Translations under genes and position numbers: made by a program | Shown: positions 36,482 to 50,470 of the stretch, piece after piece | How positions within the stretch are numbered: the first letter of the stretch is position 1 | How the letters are laid out: every line of letters starts with the position of its first letter | Assembly: GCF_003254395.2 (NCBI RefSeq) | Contig: NC_037649.1 | Location: 8,271,931 to 8,335,930 of the forward strand | Direction: 5' to 3' | DNA from: Apis mellifera | Lineage: Eukaryota > Arthropoda > Insecta > Hymenoptera > Apidae | DNA length: 64,000 nucleotides | The notes under the pieces: model-generated | The model's database searches: none | Told to the model about the DNA's origin: nothing | What the model saw: only the letters and a program-made list of their open reading frames with translations

Positions 36482-37228
36482 AGCGGTTAACCTTCCCGCG
36501 TTTCTGTTTACAAAGCGGGATAAACTCGAGCGTTAAATACGATCGATTCGATGCGACGAAATACATACATTTTTCATACAATTACGCGTTCGAAATTGTA
36601 CGAGATATGAATTCTGAATGGAATTTAATTAAAAAAGGAACGATTGCGATACACGAATACGAAATAAATAAACGAGTAATCGTAAAAATATTATTTACTT
36701 CAAAATTAATAATTAAAAATAAAGATAAAATAATTTCGTAGAAATTTATGCGAAAAATACTCGCTTAGAAAATTAAAAAGAAATGGAAAAATTCCGCAGA
36801 GTACTACCCACGTCTCCGCCCACGCACTCCTCGTTTATACACACCGAAATCTAAAATCGTCCCTAAAAAAAGATCTGTTCGTTAAAACCGTATTGTCATT
36901 AATCAACCACGATTACCTCTTGTAACTTGCATGCTCCGTTATTGCGTGTCGTTCCAGGATGTCTCGGAGCGTGCAGGACGCATTTACATAACCTCCCTGA
37001 TTATCGATCGATTATATGAATTCCGCGTGAATCACGGTTCAAGGTCACGCGACGATTTTCAATCACTCGATCCAACGATCGTCGCGTGATCTCGAGATGA
37101 GCGAAAAGACTCGACGATTCGGAGAATAATTTGTCGTTTCGAATCTCTATTCGAAATTTTAACCAATTTTTATTCCCTTCTTTCACTTTCTTTCGAATTA
37201 ATATCCGACTCCGTGGATTCCAGCAACC

Positions 37229-40200
37229 ATGGCGGAGAAGATGTACTATTGGGGGGAGCAAAAGGATCAAGTGGATCCGGATCAGACTTTCATAGAGTTC
37301 AAGGCCAAGTCGGTGGGCTCGAGCAGGGGAAGGGAGGCGTCCCACGCCGCCGCTAAAACGAGCGTGTCCACGTCGCAGGGCAGGGCGATCGAGGTCGGGA
37401 ATCGCGAAGAGGACACGGAACGAGGGGGATGGGATAACAAGTTGGATTTCCTGTTCTCGTGTATCAGCGTCTCGGTGGGGCTTGGAAACGTGTGGAGGTT
37501 TCCGTATTTGTGCTACAAGAACGGGGGAGGTGAGTTTTTTTTGGAAGTAGATTGGAGAGATTATTTAATTCGATTCCAACGTTGGGAATGTTACGTTTTC
37601 TCTGTGCTTCGATCGAGATTCGTTTCCTTCTTTCCTTTGGCACAATGGTCAATCAATATGGATGGACTCTGCTTCTTCACGCGTAATTTCGGAATTATTT
37701 CTCTTGCCTCGATTCGATTCTATGAATTATTAATACGTGGCTACGTAGGTTCTTTACGTGCAATCTCGGAATAGATGTATTGTTTCGCTTCAATTTGATC
37801 TTGTTGGAGATGTTAAATTTCCTGTGTGTCGTTTCAATTTTTGGCGAAATTAATGATTTTATTCGCGAACGAAAGCGTTCAAAATGCCACGAATTTTCGT
37901 GGGATCGAAGGACAAAGGCCAATCGAGGCCGCATCGATCCTCCGTGATTATCAAGGATACATTGGATTTTCTAACGGACAATGAATAATTCATCTTCGAC
38001 CGTGAATACTGTGGATAATTATACGTTCTCCCACGTGAATTAATGAAACCAAATTAATGAAAAAATGTTCGAATTTAATTTTAAATTTTTAGTACGTGTT
38101 TCTAATAATTTTCCACACATTCTTTTCAACTTTATAAAACAATTACAGGCGCTTTCCTCATCACTTATGGAATTGCTATGGTGTTCTGCGGTATTCCAAT
38201 ATTCTTCCAAGAGGTGGCAATCGGCCAATACCTTGGAGCTGGTGGGATGACTTTGGTGGGACAATTGTGTCCCCTGTTGCAAGGTATTTTCAAATTAAAG
38301 TAACATCCTTTCTTCCTTTCTTTTCTACAATCTTCGACAAATAAATCGAGTAAAAGGATGAAACACGTGTTCGAAGAGTAATTAAACGTTTCGATTTCAG
38401 GGGTTGGATACGCCACTATGACGATCGTATTCTTCCTAGATGTTTATTACTGCATCATCATCGCCTGGACGCTCTTCTATCTTATAAGCACTTTCGTCAA
38501 TATACCTAACGTACCTTGGAAGGGTTGCGGTTGGTTGATCAATCGATCGGAAATAAAATTTCTACACCCCATTCCAGCACAACAGCGTGGCAATTTTTCT
38601 TTTATTTTTTTCTTCCGCAGGAAATTGGTGGAATACCGAGGATTGCTTCGACGGCCTCGAAAAGATCGAGGAAACGACCGATCTTGTTAATTCGAATAGC
38701 ACGAATTCCACTTGCAACGAGAACGTCACTCTTCATCATGCTACACCGGTCGAGGAATACTGGGAGTAAGCACAAAGTTTTCACAAGTTTTTCCCTTTCT
38801 TTCCTTTTCTCTTGAAAAATTCACGACTCGAATTATCACCCTCCTAATTTTTCACCCTCCATTGAAAATTCCTTCCTCCGATTGAAAATTGTTGGAAAAT
38901 ATTTAACGTTTAAACATTTTAGGTGAGAATTGATGAAATTTTGAGAAAAGTCCATTTTGAGGAGTTTGATGAGTTTTTCTCTCTCTCTCTCTGGACGACT
39001 TTTTAGACGACGACTACTTGGGATCACTCCCGGTATAGAGAGCATCGGAGGGATCCAATGGGAGCTGTTAGGCTGTCTGGTCATCGGCTGGCTCCTCGTA
39101 TATTTCATCATCCGGCGTGGCCTCCACCAGAGTGGTAAAATTATTTGGTTTTCAGCTTTGTTCCCCTACGTGGTGCTTTTTATTCTTTTGGGAAGAGCGG
39201 TGACGTTGGAGGGCAGCTACAACGGCTTGCTGTACTACGTAACGCCGAGGTGGGAGGAATTAATGTCGCCTGGCCCATGGATCGACGGGGCCACGCAAAT
39301 TTTCTTCGCCTACAGCATCGGGACTGGAGCTCTGCCCGCTCTCGGATCGTACAACAAGTTCCATCACAATTGCTACAAGTGAGACTTCCACTCCCTTTCT
39401 CTAGCTAACTCTATCCTCTCAACGCAATTGTTTATCTGCGATTCTTTATCAAAAAATCTTCGTTGTAATATCATTTGACGAATCTCTAAATTTTACTTTC
39501 TTCTCTGTATTTAGAAATATGTGAGTCAGCATTCCCTAGCTAACTCTATCCTCTCAACCGATTATTTTCACTGCGATATGTGCAATTATATTAAATATCA
39601 TTTGACGAATCTCTAAATTTTACTTTCGTCTCTGTATTTAAAAAATATGTGATTTCGAATATTGACGATATGTACGTGAATCGTGAAATCGTTCTTTAAT
39701 TTTGTCGGAGAACGCATTGACTCGTTCTACTTAATCCACTAACTTCTCGATCAATGTTCTATCTTTTCCCTTCGAGAAATAGATTCGTAAACACGTAAAA
39801 TATTGTTTCAGAGACGCGTTGATCACGTGTGTGGTGAACACGTTAACCTGTTTGCTGGCCGGTTGCGTCACTTTCTCCATCCTGGGCCACATCGCGTTGG
39901 AACAGGGGACAGAAGTGGCCAAAGTGGTTAAAAGCGGTCCAGGGCTCGTGTTTCTCACTTATCCGGAGGTGGTCCTCAAGCTTCCTGGCGCCTCCATGTG
40001 GGCCATCATCTTCTTCGTGATGCTGCTCGTGAGAAAGCTTTATCCCCGTCTCTTTTTCATCGATTACGCCACGAATCTTAGATATATTTCCATGTTATCT
40101 TGATAATGAAACTATTCTTACGTTAATTTTATTTTTGTAACAGATACTCGGGATCGACAGTGAATTCTGCATCGTGGAATCGTTCATCACCGGGGTTGTC

Positions 40201-41057
40201 GACAATTGGCCCGACCTCTTACGCCCCCACAGGAACAAATTCACCATTGCCATTTGCTGTCTCATGTTCCTTTTGGGCCTTCCCATGGTGACCAACGTCA
40301 GTCTCGATTAATAAATATATTTATTCATCGCCATTGAACGAAAAATTAACAAATAATCGTTCCAGGGTGGCGTTTACATATTCCAATTAATGGATTTCTA
40401 CTCGGCCAGTGGAATGTCGATTCTCTGGGTCTGCTTTTTCCAAACGATAGCTATATCTTGGATATTTGGAGCGAGAAAGTTCTGCGATTGCATACACCAG
40501 ATGATGGGTATACGATTGAATAACTTCTGGTACGTTTGCTGGGTCGTGTTTGCGCCAGTGATCATGGCTGTGAGTATCCAATTCTTTAAAAAAAGAGAGA
40601 AAAGGACGGGGAAAAAACTTTCCTATCTCTCTTTCAGTTCATCTTCGTATTCCAATGCGTTCAATACAAACCCCTGAGATATGGAAACAATTACGAATAT
40701 CCGACGTGGGCCGAGGTGATAGGCGTTTGTCTCAGTTTGTCATCCATGATCTGGATCCCCGTTTACGCCGTATATTACGTGGTCGTCACACCAGGATCCA
40801 TCAAAGAGGTGAAATTTTATTAATCTCGTCGTCGCTTGATATCGATCGATCAATTTTCTTATCTAAAAATCTTCATAATTCGATTATAGGCGCGTTTAAA
40901 GATCGTTGCAATTTTTCAGAATATTCTGAAGGGTTTGAAACCGAACATAAAGTCGCATCCAAAATTACCGAAGGGGGAGAAATCGGCAGTGATACCAATG
41001 TCGGAGAGCAGCGCAGGATTGATCACGAAGAACAACAGTTTCCTCAGTCAAACATGA
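37229..41057 (+). CDS. SLC6 sodium-coupled neurotransmitter/amino-acid transporter
   Basis: Ten coding exons join in frame into 654 residues: 37229-37529, 38149-38283, 38401-38529, 38621-38765, 39007-39378, 39812-40028, 40144-40296, 40366-40569, 40638-40808 and 40920-41057. The start ATGG has a good context. TM1 carries GLGNVWRFPY (84-93). The second extracellular loop has the conserved Cys188-Cys197 pair and three glycosylation sequons (N214, N217, N223). TM6 reads ATQIFF with GSYNKF, and TM8 reads GIDSEF (D438, S439; Na2 site). The C-terminal half most resembles GAT1. GABA-site positions differ, however: V81 replaces GAT1 Tyr60 and I443 replaces Thr400. Chloride ligands Y107, Q334 and N370 are kept, while A338 and C374 replace Ser. 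The family is certain, the substrate unknown. The donor of the third exon (GTTGGT) is weak. Confidence 0.93.
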
Positions 41058-42534
41058 TCGCAGTAAAAAATCGCTTCCTTATTTCTTTATTAGGTTGTAA
41101 TTAACGTAAGCGTAGTATTTTTAACGAGATTTATTAATCCAAGTATCGGACAGTGTTGCTCGATTCATTATTCGCCGAATCGTCTCCTCCGGTTTGACTT
41201 GGTTTGATAATATCAAATCGAAGAAAATCGAATCAATTTCTTCGAAGCAAAAAAAAATATATATATCGTAGAATCTTTTTTTGATCGACGATAGTTTCGA
41301 GACGAATCAAAATAAAGAAAAAAAAGAAGAAAAATAACAAGTTGCGGATGAAATTCGAGCAATTACTGTGCGAATAAAAAAAATACCAAATACTCGTTCC
41401 TTCTATATTAAACGATGGTACCACATAAAAAAAAAGAGTATTATCTATTTATCGTTAGAGAAAGATGATGGTAATAGCAGACACCGCTAGTTCTCGGATA
41501 ACTAACGAAAGATACAAGTGACTCGAAGAGGTCTATATTTTTTATCGCGATGTTTCTCTCTCGTCTGCACGAAAAAAGATACGACACGATCCAATTTTTA
41601 CCAATATTTTTATTATCCGACGAATGCCTACTTTTCGAGAAGCAGAAATTTTTTAAAAACGACGTACGTAGTTAGTTCGATTACTAGCTGGTTAAATTAC
41701 AGATAATGTGCCTCGACATTGACGAAACATTTTTCTTCCCTTTTACGTTTAAAAACGAATGATATTACTTTTTAAATATTACTTTAATTAAACTAAGTTA
41801 ACGTGTAGTTTAGTATTTATTATAACGCAGTTGACATTTATTAATTTTTAATATTAAAAAAAAAATAAATCCATACAAATTTTGTATATAATTAATTGGA
41901 AAAAAATTTGTTCACGTCAAATCGAGTCGAGGATAGAAGTGTGCCTCGCAGAAACTCGTTGGTACCATAATAATCATCGGGAATCATTGCGTGAGAAATG
42001 AATAAACGTTCCGCAGGAAATTAAAAAATTCGTTTCTAGAAAATTTATTAACAATTCGTTCGTTGAACGAATTTAAAAAAAAAAGAAAAAGAAAAAAAGA
42101 AAGATGAAAACGTTCCTTTCGATCGCAATGATTCCACGCGGAAGGATCCAGGAATATAAGATAAGAATATAATATTATAACATTAGTTTTATGAAAGAAT
42201 TATATCTAGCGAATATATCTACGATTTTATGATTGCTAAAAGGATTATTAATTCAAAATATTGTTCCAACATACTGTTATTTGCATTAATAATATTATTC
42301 CTGCGAATTCAAACGACCAATTAATAGTATATTTAAAGAGAAAGAAGATAGAAGATTGTTGGAACGAGAAGTGACGCTCGACAAAACTCGATTTATAAAT
42401 AATTGATGGACACGAGCAATAAATTTGGAAACGGGCCTAAGTAATAATTCTGTCTATGTTTAAATGGTTTTCAGATCATACTCTGTTTAACACATTCAAT
42501 GCAAAATATGTGTCGTAAAAGGAATTTGTTTTAT
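41058..42534 (+). other. 3' flank of SLC6 gene, AT-rich
   Basis: Contains a candidate AATAAA at 41,311-41,316, about 255 bp past the stop, and otherwise AT-rich unique DNA. Frames here are short and unconvincing. Confidence 0.5.
41311..41316 (+). terminator. Candidate SLC6 polyadenylation signal
   Basis: AATAAA followed by an A-rich stretch. No nearer canonical signal was seen after the stop codon. Confidence 0.45.
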
Positions 42535-44565
42535 CCTGTGCTGGATCATGTGCATCGACGTGCCGCGAAAAATATCCTATTATATGGCGGATCATGCGAA
42601 TATATTTGTTACAAAGAATGTCCTATCCTGTGGCAAATCATGTAAGGATCACAAAAAATATTTTATGTGGCGGACACGAATATATTTGTCACAAAGAATA
42701 TTCTATTCTGAGGAAAATCATGTAAGAATGCACGTCACGAAAAATATTTTATGTGGCAGATAGCGCGAATATATTTGTCACAAAGAATATTCTATTCTGA
42801 GGAAAATCATGTAAGAATGCGCGTCACAAAAAATATTTTATGTGGCGGATGACGCGAATATATTTGTCACAAAGAATGTGGCAGACGATATAAAGGTATG
42901 CATCACTAAAAATTTTTTATTAAGTAACGGATGACGCGTCACAAAAAATATTCTGTGGTAAACGATATAAAGGCACGCATCGCTAAAAATTCTTTATTAT
43001 GTAACGGATGACGCGAACATATACGTCACAAAGAATGTCCTATCCTGTGGCAAATCATGTAAGGGTCACAAAAAATATTTTATGTGGCGGATGACGCGAA
43101 TATATTTGTCACAAAGAATGTTCTATCTTGTGGCAGACGATATAAGAATGCACGTCACGAAAAATATTTTCGTGGCAGATAGCGCGAATATATTTATCAC
43201 AAAGAATATTCTATTCTGAGGAAAATCATGTAAGGATGCACGTCACAAAAAATATTTTATATGGCGAATGACGCGTCATTAAGAATGTCCTATTCTATGG
43301 CAAATTATGTAAGGGTCACAAAAAATATTTTATGTGGCAGATAGCGCGAATATATTTGTCACAAAGAATATCTTATTCTGAGGCAAATCATGTAAGGATG
43401 CACATCACAAAAAATATTTTATATGACGGATAACGCGTCACTAAGAATGTCCTATTCTATGGCAAATTATGTAAGGGTCACAAAAAATATTTAATGTGGC
43501 AGATAGCGCGAATATATTTGTCACAAAGAATATCTTATTCTGAGGCAAATCATTTAAGGATGCGCGTCACAAAAAATATTTTATATGGCGGATGAACGCG
43601 TCACTAAGAATGTTCTATTCTATGGCAAATTATGTAAGGGTCACAAAAAATATTTTATGTGGCAGATAGCGCGAATATATTTGTCACAAAGAATATCCTA
43701 TTCTGAGGCAAATCATTTAAGGATGCGCGTCACAAAAAATATTTTATATAACGGATAACGCGTCATTCTGTGGCAAATTATGTAAGGGTCACAAAAAATA
43801 TTTAATGTGGCAGATAGCGCGAATATATTTGTCACAAAGAATGTTCTATCCTGTGATAGATGATATAAGAATGCACGTCACGAAAAATATTTTATGTGGC
43901 AGATAGCGCGAATATATTTGTCATAAAGAATATCCTATTCTGAGACAAATCATTTTAAGGATGCGCGTCACAAAAAATATTTTATGTGGCGGATGACGCG
44001 TCACTAAGAATTCTGTGGCAAATTATGTAAGGGTCACAAAAAATATTTTATGTGGCGGATGACGCGAATATATTTGTTACAAAGAATGTCTTATCCTGTG
44101 GCAGATGATATAAGAATGCACGTCACTAAAAATATTTTCGTGGCAGATAGCGCGAATATATTTGTCACTAAGAATTTATCCTATTCTGTGGCAAATTATG
44201 TAAAGGTCACAAAAAATATTTTCGTGGCAGATAGCGCGAATATATTTGTCATTAAGAATTTGTCCTATTCTGTAGCAAATCATGTAAGAATGCGTGTCAC
44301 GAAAAGTATTTTATGTGACAGATGACACGAACATACGAGTCACAAAGAATGTCCTATCCTGTGGCAAATCACGAAAGGATGAGCGTCATTAAAAATATTT
44401 TATGTGACAAATATATATGATACGAATGTATTTGTCACAAAGAATGTCCTATCCTGTGGCAGACGATATAAGGGTGCGCGTCTCGAAAAATACATATAGT
44501 TGTGACGATTGACGTAAGCTTGAGCGTCACAAAGAATTTCTTATCCTATGGCAGACGATGTAAGG
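42535..44565 (+). repeat. Two-level (higher-order) satellite array, about 2 kb
   Basis: A basic unit of about 87 bp has the order: tggcagatagcgcg, aatatatttgtcacaaagaat, cctattctgtggcaaatca, tgtaaggatgcgcgtcac, aaaaaatattttatg. In the middle of the array a long unit alternates with a shortened unit of about 74 bp lacking the aatatatttgtcac part. The marker gcgaatatatttgtcac therefore recurs about every 160 bp (near 43,187, 43,347, 43,508, 43,670, 43,825). Edges are more degenerate. Open frames such as 44050-44325 arise because 87 is divisible by three. Confidence 0.93.
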
Positions 44566-46200
44566 ATGGGCTATAAAGTTTTGCGAGAAATATAAAAGAT
44601 GAAAAAAGAGTTTTCTTTTCTTTCGTTCCCTCGTTGCTTTTATATTTCTCTTCACAATTATTATTTTCATATTTTTACTCGAATATTCTTTGATTTTTGA
44701 CGGCGCATTGAATGCGTTGAACGAGTATTTCGACGAATTGTTGATGTTGCGTGTGCATTTGCACGACTATTTGCTTTCCTTCCGTATCAACGCATTGTTA
44801 TTACCCGCGAGTAACTTTTTAATCGAGCGAGCTAAGCATATTTATCACGACGAACGTTTTTTTCTTATCATTTTGGTTTCGAAAAGATCGAAATGCGTAA
44901 ATTTTGAAATTGTAATTTTTATTGTAACAGCACGAAAGAGTCGAAGAACGAAACGAAGAGATTCGAAGATGTACGATGCGTTTATTATGGTTGTACGAAA
45001 ATATAAAAGGATATTCTTTCGATGGCCTTTCCACTTGTGATCCCAAAAATATCGAATGAGAAACATCTATTTCATCCTTAAATGCGATCGACTTTCTTCG
45101 CTTTAATTTTAAATTTTCGTATTACATTTTATTTTTCTCTGCCTTTCACGCTAAGATTCAAACTTTCTTTTTTTTATAAAATTAAAATTTTGATATCAAC
45201 CCTGTTAATAATCCTTATATTAAAAAATATATATATATACATACATACATACTTTTTCTTTTCAAAAGTATCATCCACCAATGATACGAAATCATTGAAA
45301 TCATTCCAAATTATTTAAAGGATTGATCCCTTAACAATTTTTTTATCTACAACGAGAACGTACATATTTTTCGTGTTCCATTTCAACGTGATACAATTCT
45401 TCGATTTTAAAATCGAAATAGAAATAAATAATCATGACATAAAAATGACAGATTTGTCACAGGCATCAAAGGATATAATAAACATCGTCGTTCACACCGA
45501 CGATAAATTCGATCAATTCGACAGAATTGATAGATAGAAACGGGACGAAAGTGTCAGAGCGATATGATCGGTCGATTGAATTCCGCTTCCGGTCCTCGCC
45601 ATCGTCTAATCTCGTCCGTTTAATCAATTGGACGATCGGTATTCGCCACCGATTCACCAATGATTTACGCCAATTACAGTTAATCTATATAATTTTCTTC
45701 TCTTTCGTTGATCAACGCGACACGCTCGAAACCGAATCGAAACCAGATGAATCGGGTTGCTTCGTCAACCTTTTCGTTCGAAACATCATCATCAATGCCG
45801 CCACATACGCCTGTTCGTAATATTCTATCATTTGGAAGGATAGGAATCAACGCAGTGTTCGATGAGATCAATTCTTTTGATCGATTTTATCATTCAACAG
45901 GGGAGGAACGATCTAACAATCCGATATTCGCGATAAATTAAAAACCGTTAAAATGTATAAAACGGGGAGGATTATTTAAGAACTAAATTAATCTTTCAAT
46001 CGCGAAAATATAATTTATCATAATCGCATTTGCACGCTATTTCTCCTATAACACTGAAATTTCATACGTTCGAGCATTCTATTCTATCCGCGATATAAAT
46101 ACATAATAATAATTTCTCTCCAAATTCCATTATCAAAATATCCTCGTGATAATATTTCATTATAAAAAGAAGTCTGCCATAAATCTGTCAAAGCGACAAC

Positions 46201-46205
<5 letters not shown>

Positions 46206-46251
<46 letters not shown>
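46206..46251 (+). repeat. TC microsatellite
   Basis: Uninterrupted (TC)n of about 46 bp. Confidence 0.9.
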
Positions 46252-46253
<2 letters not shown>

Positions 46254-48396
46254 GTGAAATCTTGGCGCGAAACACGCGAACAAGGAACACGTTGTGCATC
46301 GAACGACGTATTACCTGGACGTAATACAAGGTTGTGACACGGTTGGTGGAAAGACCGATACGTCATTTACGGGGCACGCTTTATCCCAAGGTCTGTGAAA
46401 AATTCGAGGCGAGGTTGTGGACGTAAGGAAAGGGAAGAAGGGTGGAGGGAACTCCCTTCCCTTGGAATATATTCGCGAGAGAAGAATGAAAAGCGGCACG
46501 AACGAGGCACGCGTTGATTGTGCCGGTGAATGGGGGCCTTTGTCACGGGACGAATTCAATCGGAAATTCTGTACAGGGTTTCCGGTTTCCATCTCTTTTC
46601 CGCGCGCGCGCGCGCTTCCACTTCACCCCCCTCTCCCCTCCCCGCGTCTATTGTCGCCCCTTCAAAGTCCGAATCTCCGATTTTCTCGAGATTTTTCCGC
46701 GAGCTCGAAAATGAAAGGTTCGCTTTCGAATTTATTTCAACGCTCCTCTTTGTCGACGGAAACCGTTCGCTTTCCGCCTATTTTTGGTCTCGTTTTTTTT
46801 CTTTATTTTTCTTCTTCTTTCTTTCTTTCTTTCTTTTTTTGAACACGTTTTGTTCGGCCTGGAAAAATCACGAGGAGGGATTTCAATTTTTAATCGCGTT
46901 ATAGGTTTAATTCGAATAATATCGAGGATTGATCGTAATACTTCTCTCTGTTTCGTTTTGCTCGAGAATATCGATCGATCTCCCCGAAAATTCTAAATTT
47001 AATTTTTCTGCGAAAGAATGGAACTCGTGTACCGTGGAAAAAGAACAAAAGAATTTGAACAACATCGAAAGCAAATTTAATCGAAAATACGTCATGCGAC
47101 ACGAATTGATTTCCTCCTTTCTCCGATTATTCCGTTATTTCTTTCGGGATAAAACTCCAATATTTCTTTGGGAAATCTTTTTCCAAAATCTGGCCCCACG
47201 CATCAATATTTGAAACCTAAAAATTTCCATTTTTAAAAATCTATAAAAACAATCGAAATGTTCAAACTTTCGAAATCGTGCAAGATCAAAATCCTTTTTC
47301 CCAAATCTTCTTCGAAGATCGAGATTCAAAAATTCGCGTAAACGTTGAAAATTGTAGGAAGAATTCAATTAATTCTCACGATGTCGGACAAAGGATAAGG
47401 TAAGGTTATTCGATCGAGAAACTATGTTTGACAAACGTCTGAAACAATGGAGAGAACTCTCTCTCGTTGCGCATCGCGATGGATTAATCCATACTTGGCG
47501 GACCATTTAGTTCGCTGTCCGATGCAATTCCAACGCTTGCATTCGTGACGAGCGAACACAACTCGAAGAAATTTCCAACTGCGAGACGAGGAGCATGCGA
47601 AATCCCAACGAAACTCGATTCTTTCTTGCTTCGTCAAATTCCTTAGAGCGAGAATCTTATTCTCAATCGAAAGTTCGATAGAAAATTCTTCTCCTTAATT
47701 CCCAATCGAATTATTCTACGCGTTACGTGATTATCATTATCATTCGATCATCGAATCATCGTTATAATGCAAAGTAATAAATTTTAACGCTTCATTAACG
47801 CAGCCATTTTTTTATTCGATTCCGAACAATTTATTTACGCATTTTATCCGTGTTATTTAATTTTTCAATGCCATTTATCCGAATGAAAAGCGGATATTTG
47901 TTTTAAACGAAACAGCGTTTCCCCGGTGTTTCAAGATTATAAATATTAACAAGACTAGAGGAATTTTAAATGGGTCGGGAATTTTAAAATGATTACCGTG
48001 CGAATGAAACGTGAGCTCGAAAAAAAAAAAGAATTTTTTTTAACGGCTATACATCTTCCCTTCCTTAATTTATCGTTCAGTCACCGTGGTAATTTGCCAA
48101 TCATTTGCGAATTCGCGCAATTACCAATCGTTTACCAAGTTTTACGCAATTTTCTTTTTTTTTTTTTATTCACGCAACTTTTCCATCAATTAGGAACAAT
48201 TTTAAATCAGTCTAAACTTTTCCTCTTCCTACCTCCTCGCATCTCATCCCAGCAAAGATTTTCTTCTTCCTAGCTAGTTATAATTCTCTTCGACTTCCAA
48301 ATCTTTCGATTCTTCGATTCTTCCTCCAACTTTCAAAACTCTTTAACTACGTTATCCCACCACTTTCATCAATCCTAAAGAATTAATTAAAAATCT

Positions 48397-48400
<4 letters not shown>

Positions 48401-48432
<32 letters not shown>
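48401..48432 (+). repeat. AT microsatellite
   Basis: Uninterrupted (AT)n of 32 bp. Confidence 0.9.
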
Positions 48433-48434
<2 letters not shown>

Positions 48435-50470
48435 GTTGATCTTATTTCTTTCTTTTCAATCATATTAAAATCCAAATTTGGATCTACATATAAAAATAGG
48501 AGAAAGATGATAGTTTTCAATAGTTGGATACCGTTTGGGGGTCGAGGAAAAACGAATATGGAACGACCTTAGGTGTTCTTCAGATTATCATTCTCGTCTC
48601 GGGTAAGAATAACACGGATGGACAGTCACGCGAGCCACCCTTCCCGATCAATGAGCCAAATCACCTGTGGATACGCCGTGTATCGAAACCAATTCTCTGG
48701 AGGGCAAATACATTAGCGTGGCTAAGATTAATATCCCTATAATTCGAGTCACGTATAACATTTTTAACACAGCGAACCGAGAAGGAATCTTTCATCTTCG
48801 ACGTCTCTTGGATCAAGAAGGATCCGTCACTCGAGTTGTAATTTTATTTCTTTAATTTTAATCGAGTGTAAAATCTAAATTAAATTTCTACGAATAAGTT
48901 TCGATTCCTTCCTTTCGATCATCAATAATCTGAAAATGGTAAATTCTTTTTCTCAAGCTGATCAAGGAGGATGATTTATCAGAGATTCTTTAAAATTAAT
49001 ATATTCTTCGTTGTTTTCGAACGAGTCTGATAGAAGATCGAGCTTGTATATTTCAATGAAAACAGCGCAACGTAATTAAATCCCCTCCTCGTTTCTAAAT
49101 TTTTAATTTTTATTTTCAATCCTTTCGCGCACAAGAAAGCATGTATACGAAAGCCTGCAGGCTAAGAGGTCTGTTAAGCTCAGAATAGACGAATCCAATT
49201 ATCGCGGAATCAGGAACAATTTATTTCGTTATGCGTGTATGTATATATATTAAGAGAAGCAGTATTCGAATAATTCTATCGTTATTGATTTAGCATCGAT
49301 AGTTAACAGAATTATTGTTCACGAAATCGACGATATATATATAATAATCTGATAAAATGGAATTAATTGTTCCTCGTCACCTTTATCTAAAGAAAAATTA
49401 ATTAGAACATCATCGACTCGAATCTCTACTTAATTCATGTTCGAATAATTTTGAAAATGTGAGAAATTTTTTTACTTTGTGCAGAGACAGGTTAAAGCAC
49501 TTTCACGAAAAGCTCTGAAAAATGTCTTCAACGCGACGACGAAAGTTTGCACGAAAAGTTGGGACAAATCTATCCTTGACAGGATCCAAAGAAACACGGA
49601 TAGAGTGCTCGAAAACTCTATTCTCTCTCTGTTTTGCATTTCAATTATATATTCATAAGAGTTGGAATTTTTCGTTCAAACTTTTCAATATAAAATCCCG
49701 TATAAAAAGAACGACAAATTTTATCACAGGGATGAACGAAAAATCGAATAACGATGTTTGGATATTTGCACGAGGATTAACAAGAGACGTTTCTATATTT
49801 TTTTCTCAACGAAAGTGAACCCCCATTCCTTAATTCCCGCGACGCACGAGTACACGTATTTTCAAGTTTAAAACGGATGAGAGAGGGTTGTAAATCGAGT
49901 CACGTATCTCTCGTAACGAAAGAGAAAGAGAGAGGGGTAAGAAAAAAAGAAAAGGTTGTCTGATTTTTCACCACCTGGTCGACCATATATAACGTATGGT
50001 AAAAAGTATAGAGTCACCTCGCCACGAATTTAAATTAGACATCTCTGCTGGGGGATGAGATTTTTGGGATTTGATCTTTCGATTTACGATTCGATATCTT
50101 ATTTCCAATTCTCCTTTCAATGGTTCCGTTTATAATCGTTACAGAGAAAAGAGAATAGAAATTAATAAAAAAGATCTTATTTATTTATACACGGAATAAT
50201 TTGTAACTTTTTCACGAGAGGCAAAGTATACATCTGATTTCTTCAATTATCGTTCTTCATTTTTTTCGACATACAGTGGAAATGTTGGAAAATTCACACG
50301 TAGTGTACACACAGAAGTAGAATTTATATTCACGATTGAAGGAAGGAATACGAATTTTGGGATGGCAGAGAGGGGAGGAGGGTGGCGTCCCGAAATATTC
50401 ATCGTCGCCATGACAACACCCCTTGTACGCGCCACTGTTTCGATTAATGTAATTGCCATTTGCTGAAAAA

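Larger units (their letters stand above)
32226..37228. other. Intergenic region with 3' UTR and candidate 5' leader of the SLC6 gene
   Basis: After the membrane gene stop there is about 0.9 kb of moderately AT-rich sequence with no canonical AATAAA. GC-richer islands lie at 33,380-33,820, 34,310-34,440 (CG-alternating) and 36,230-36,480. An acceptor (tggattccag) ends at 37,223, only 5 bases before the SLC6 start codon. At least one upstream non-coding exon of that gene must therefore lie in this interval. No independent coding gene could be defended. Confidence 0.5.
44566..50470. other. Gene-poor region with microsatellites
   Basis: Holds a 46-bp (TC)n at about 46,206-46,251, a CG-alternating run at about 46,601-46,613 and a 32-bp (AT)n at 48,401-48,432. 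GC-richer patches lie near 45,480-45,860, 46,260-46,720, 47,430-47,600 and 48,530-48,840. Frames of 60-140 codons occur in these patches, but several overlap in different frames or lack an ATG. None shows a domain, so I assign no gene. Confidence 0.5.

Noticed and set aside
44050..44325. 91-codon repetitive frame
   Set aside because: It lies wholly in the satellite; the 87-bp unit keeps the frame open by chance because it is a multiple of three.
46311..46904. Frames of up to 141 codons on both strands
   Set aside because: Mutually overlapping, pyrimidine-tract rich and without recognisable motifs.
48667..48855. 62-codon frame that looked exon-like (ETNSLEGKYISV)
   Set aside because: No acceptor in the right phase and no family match; kept only as a possible conserved patch.
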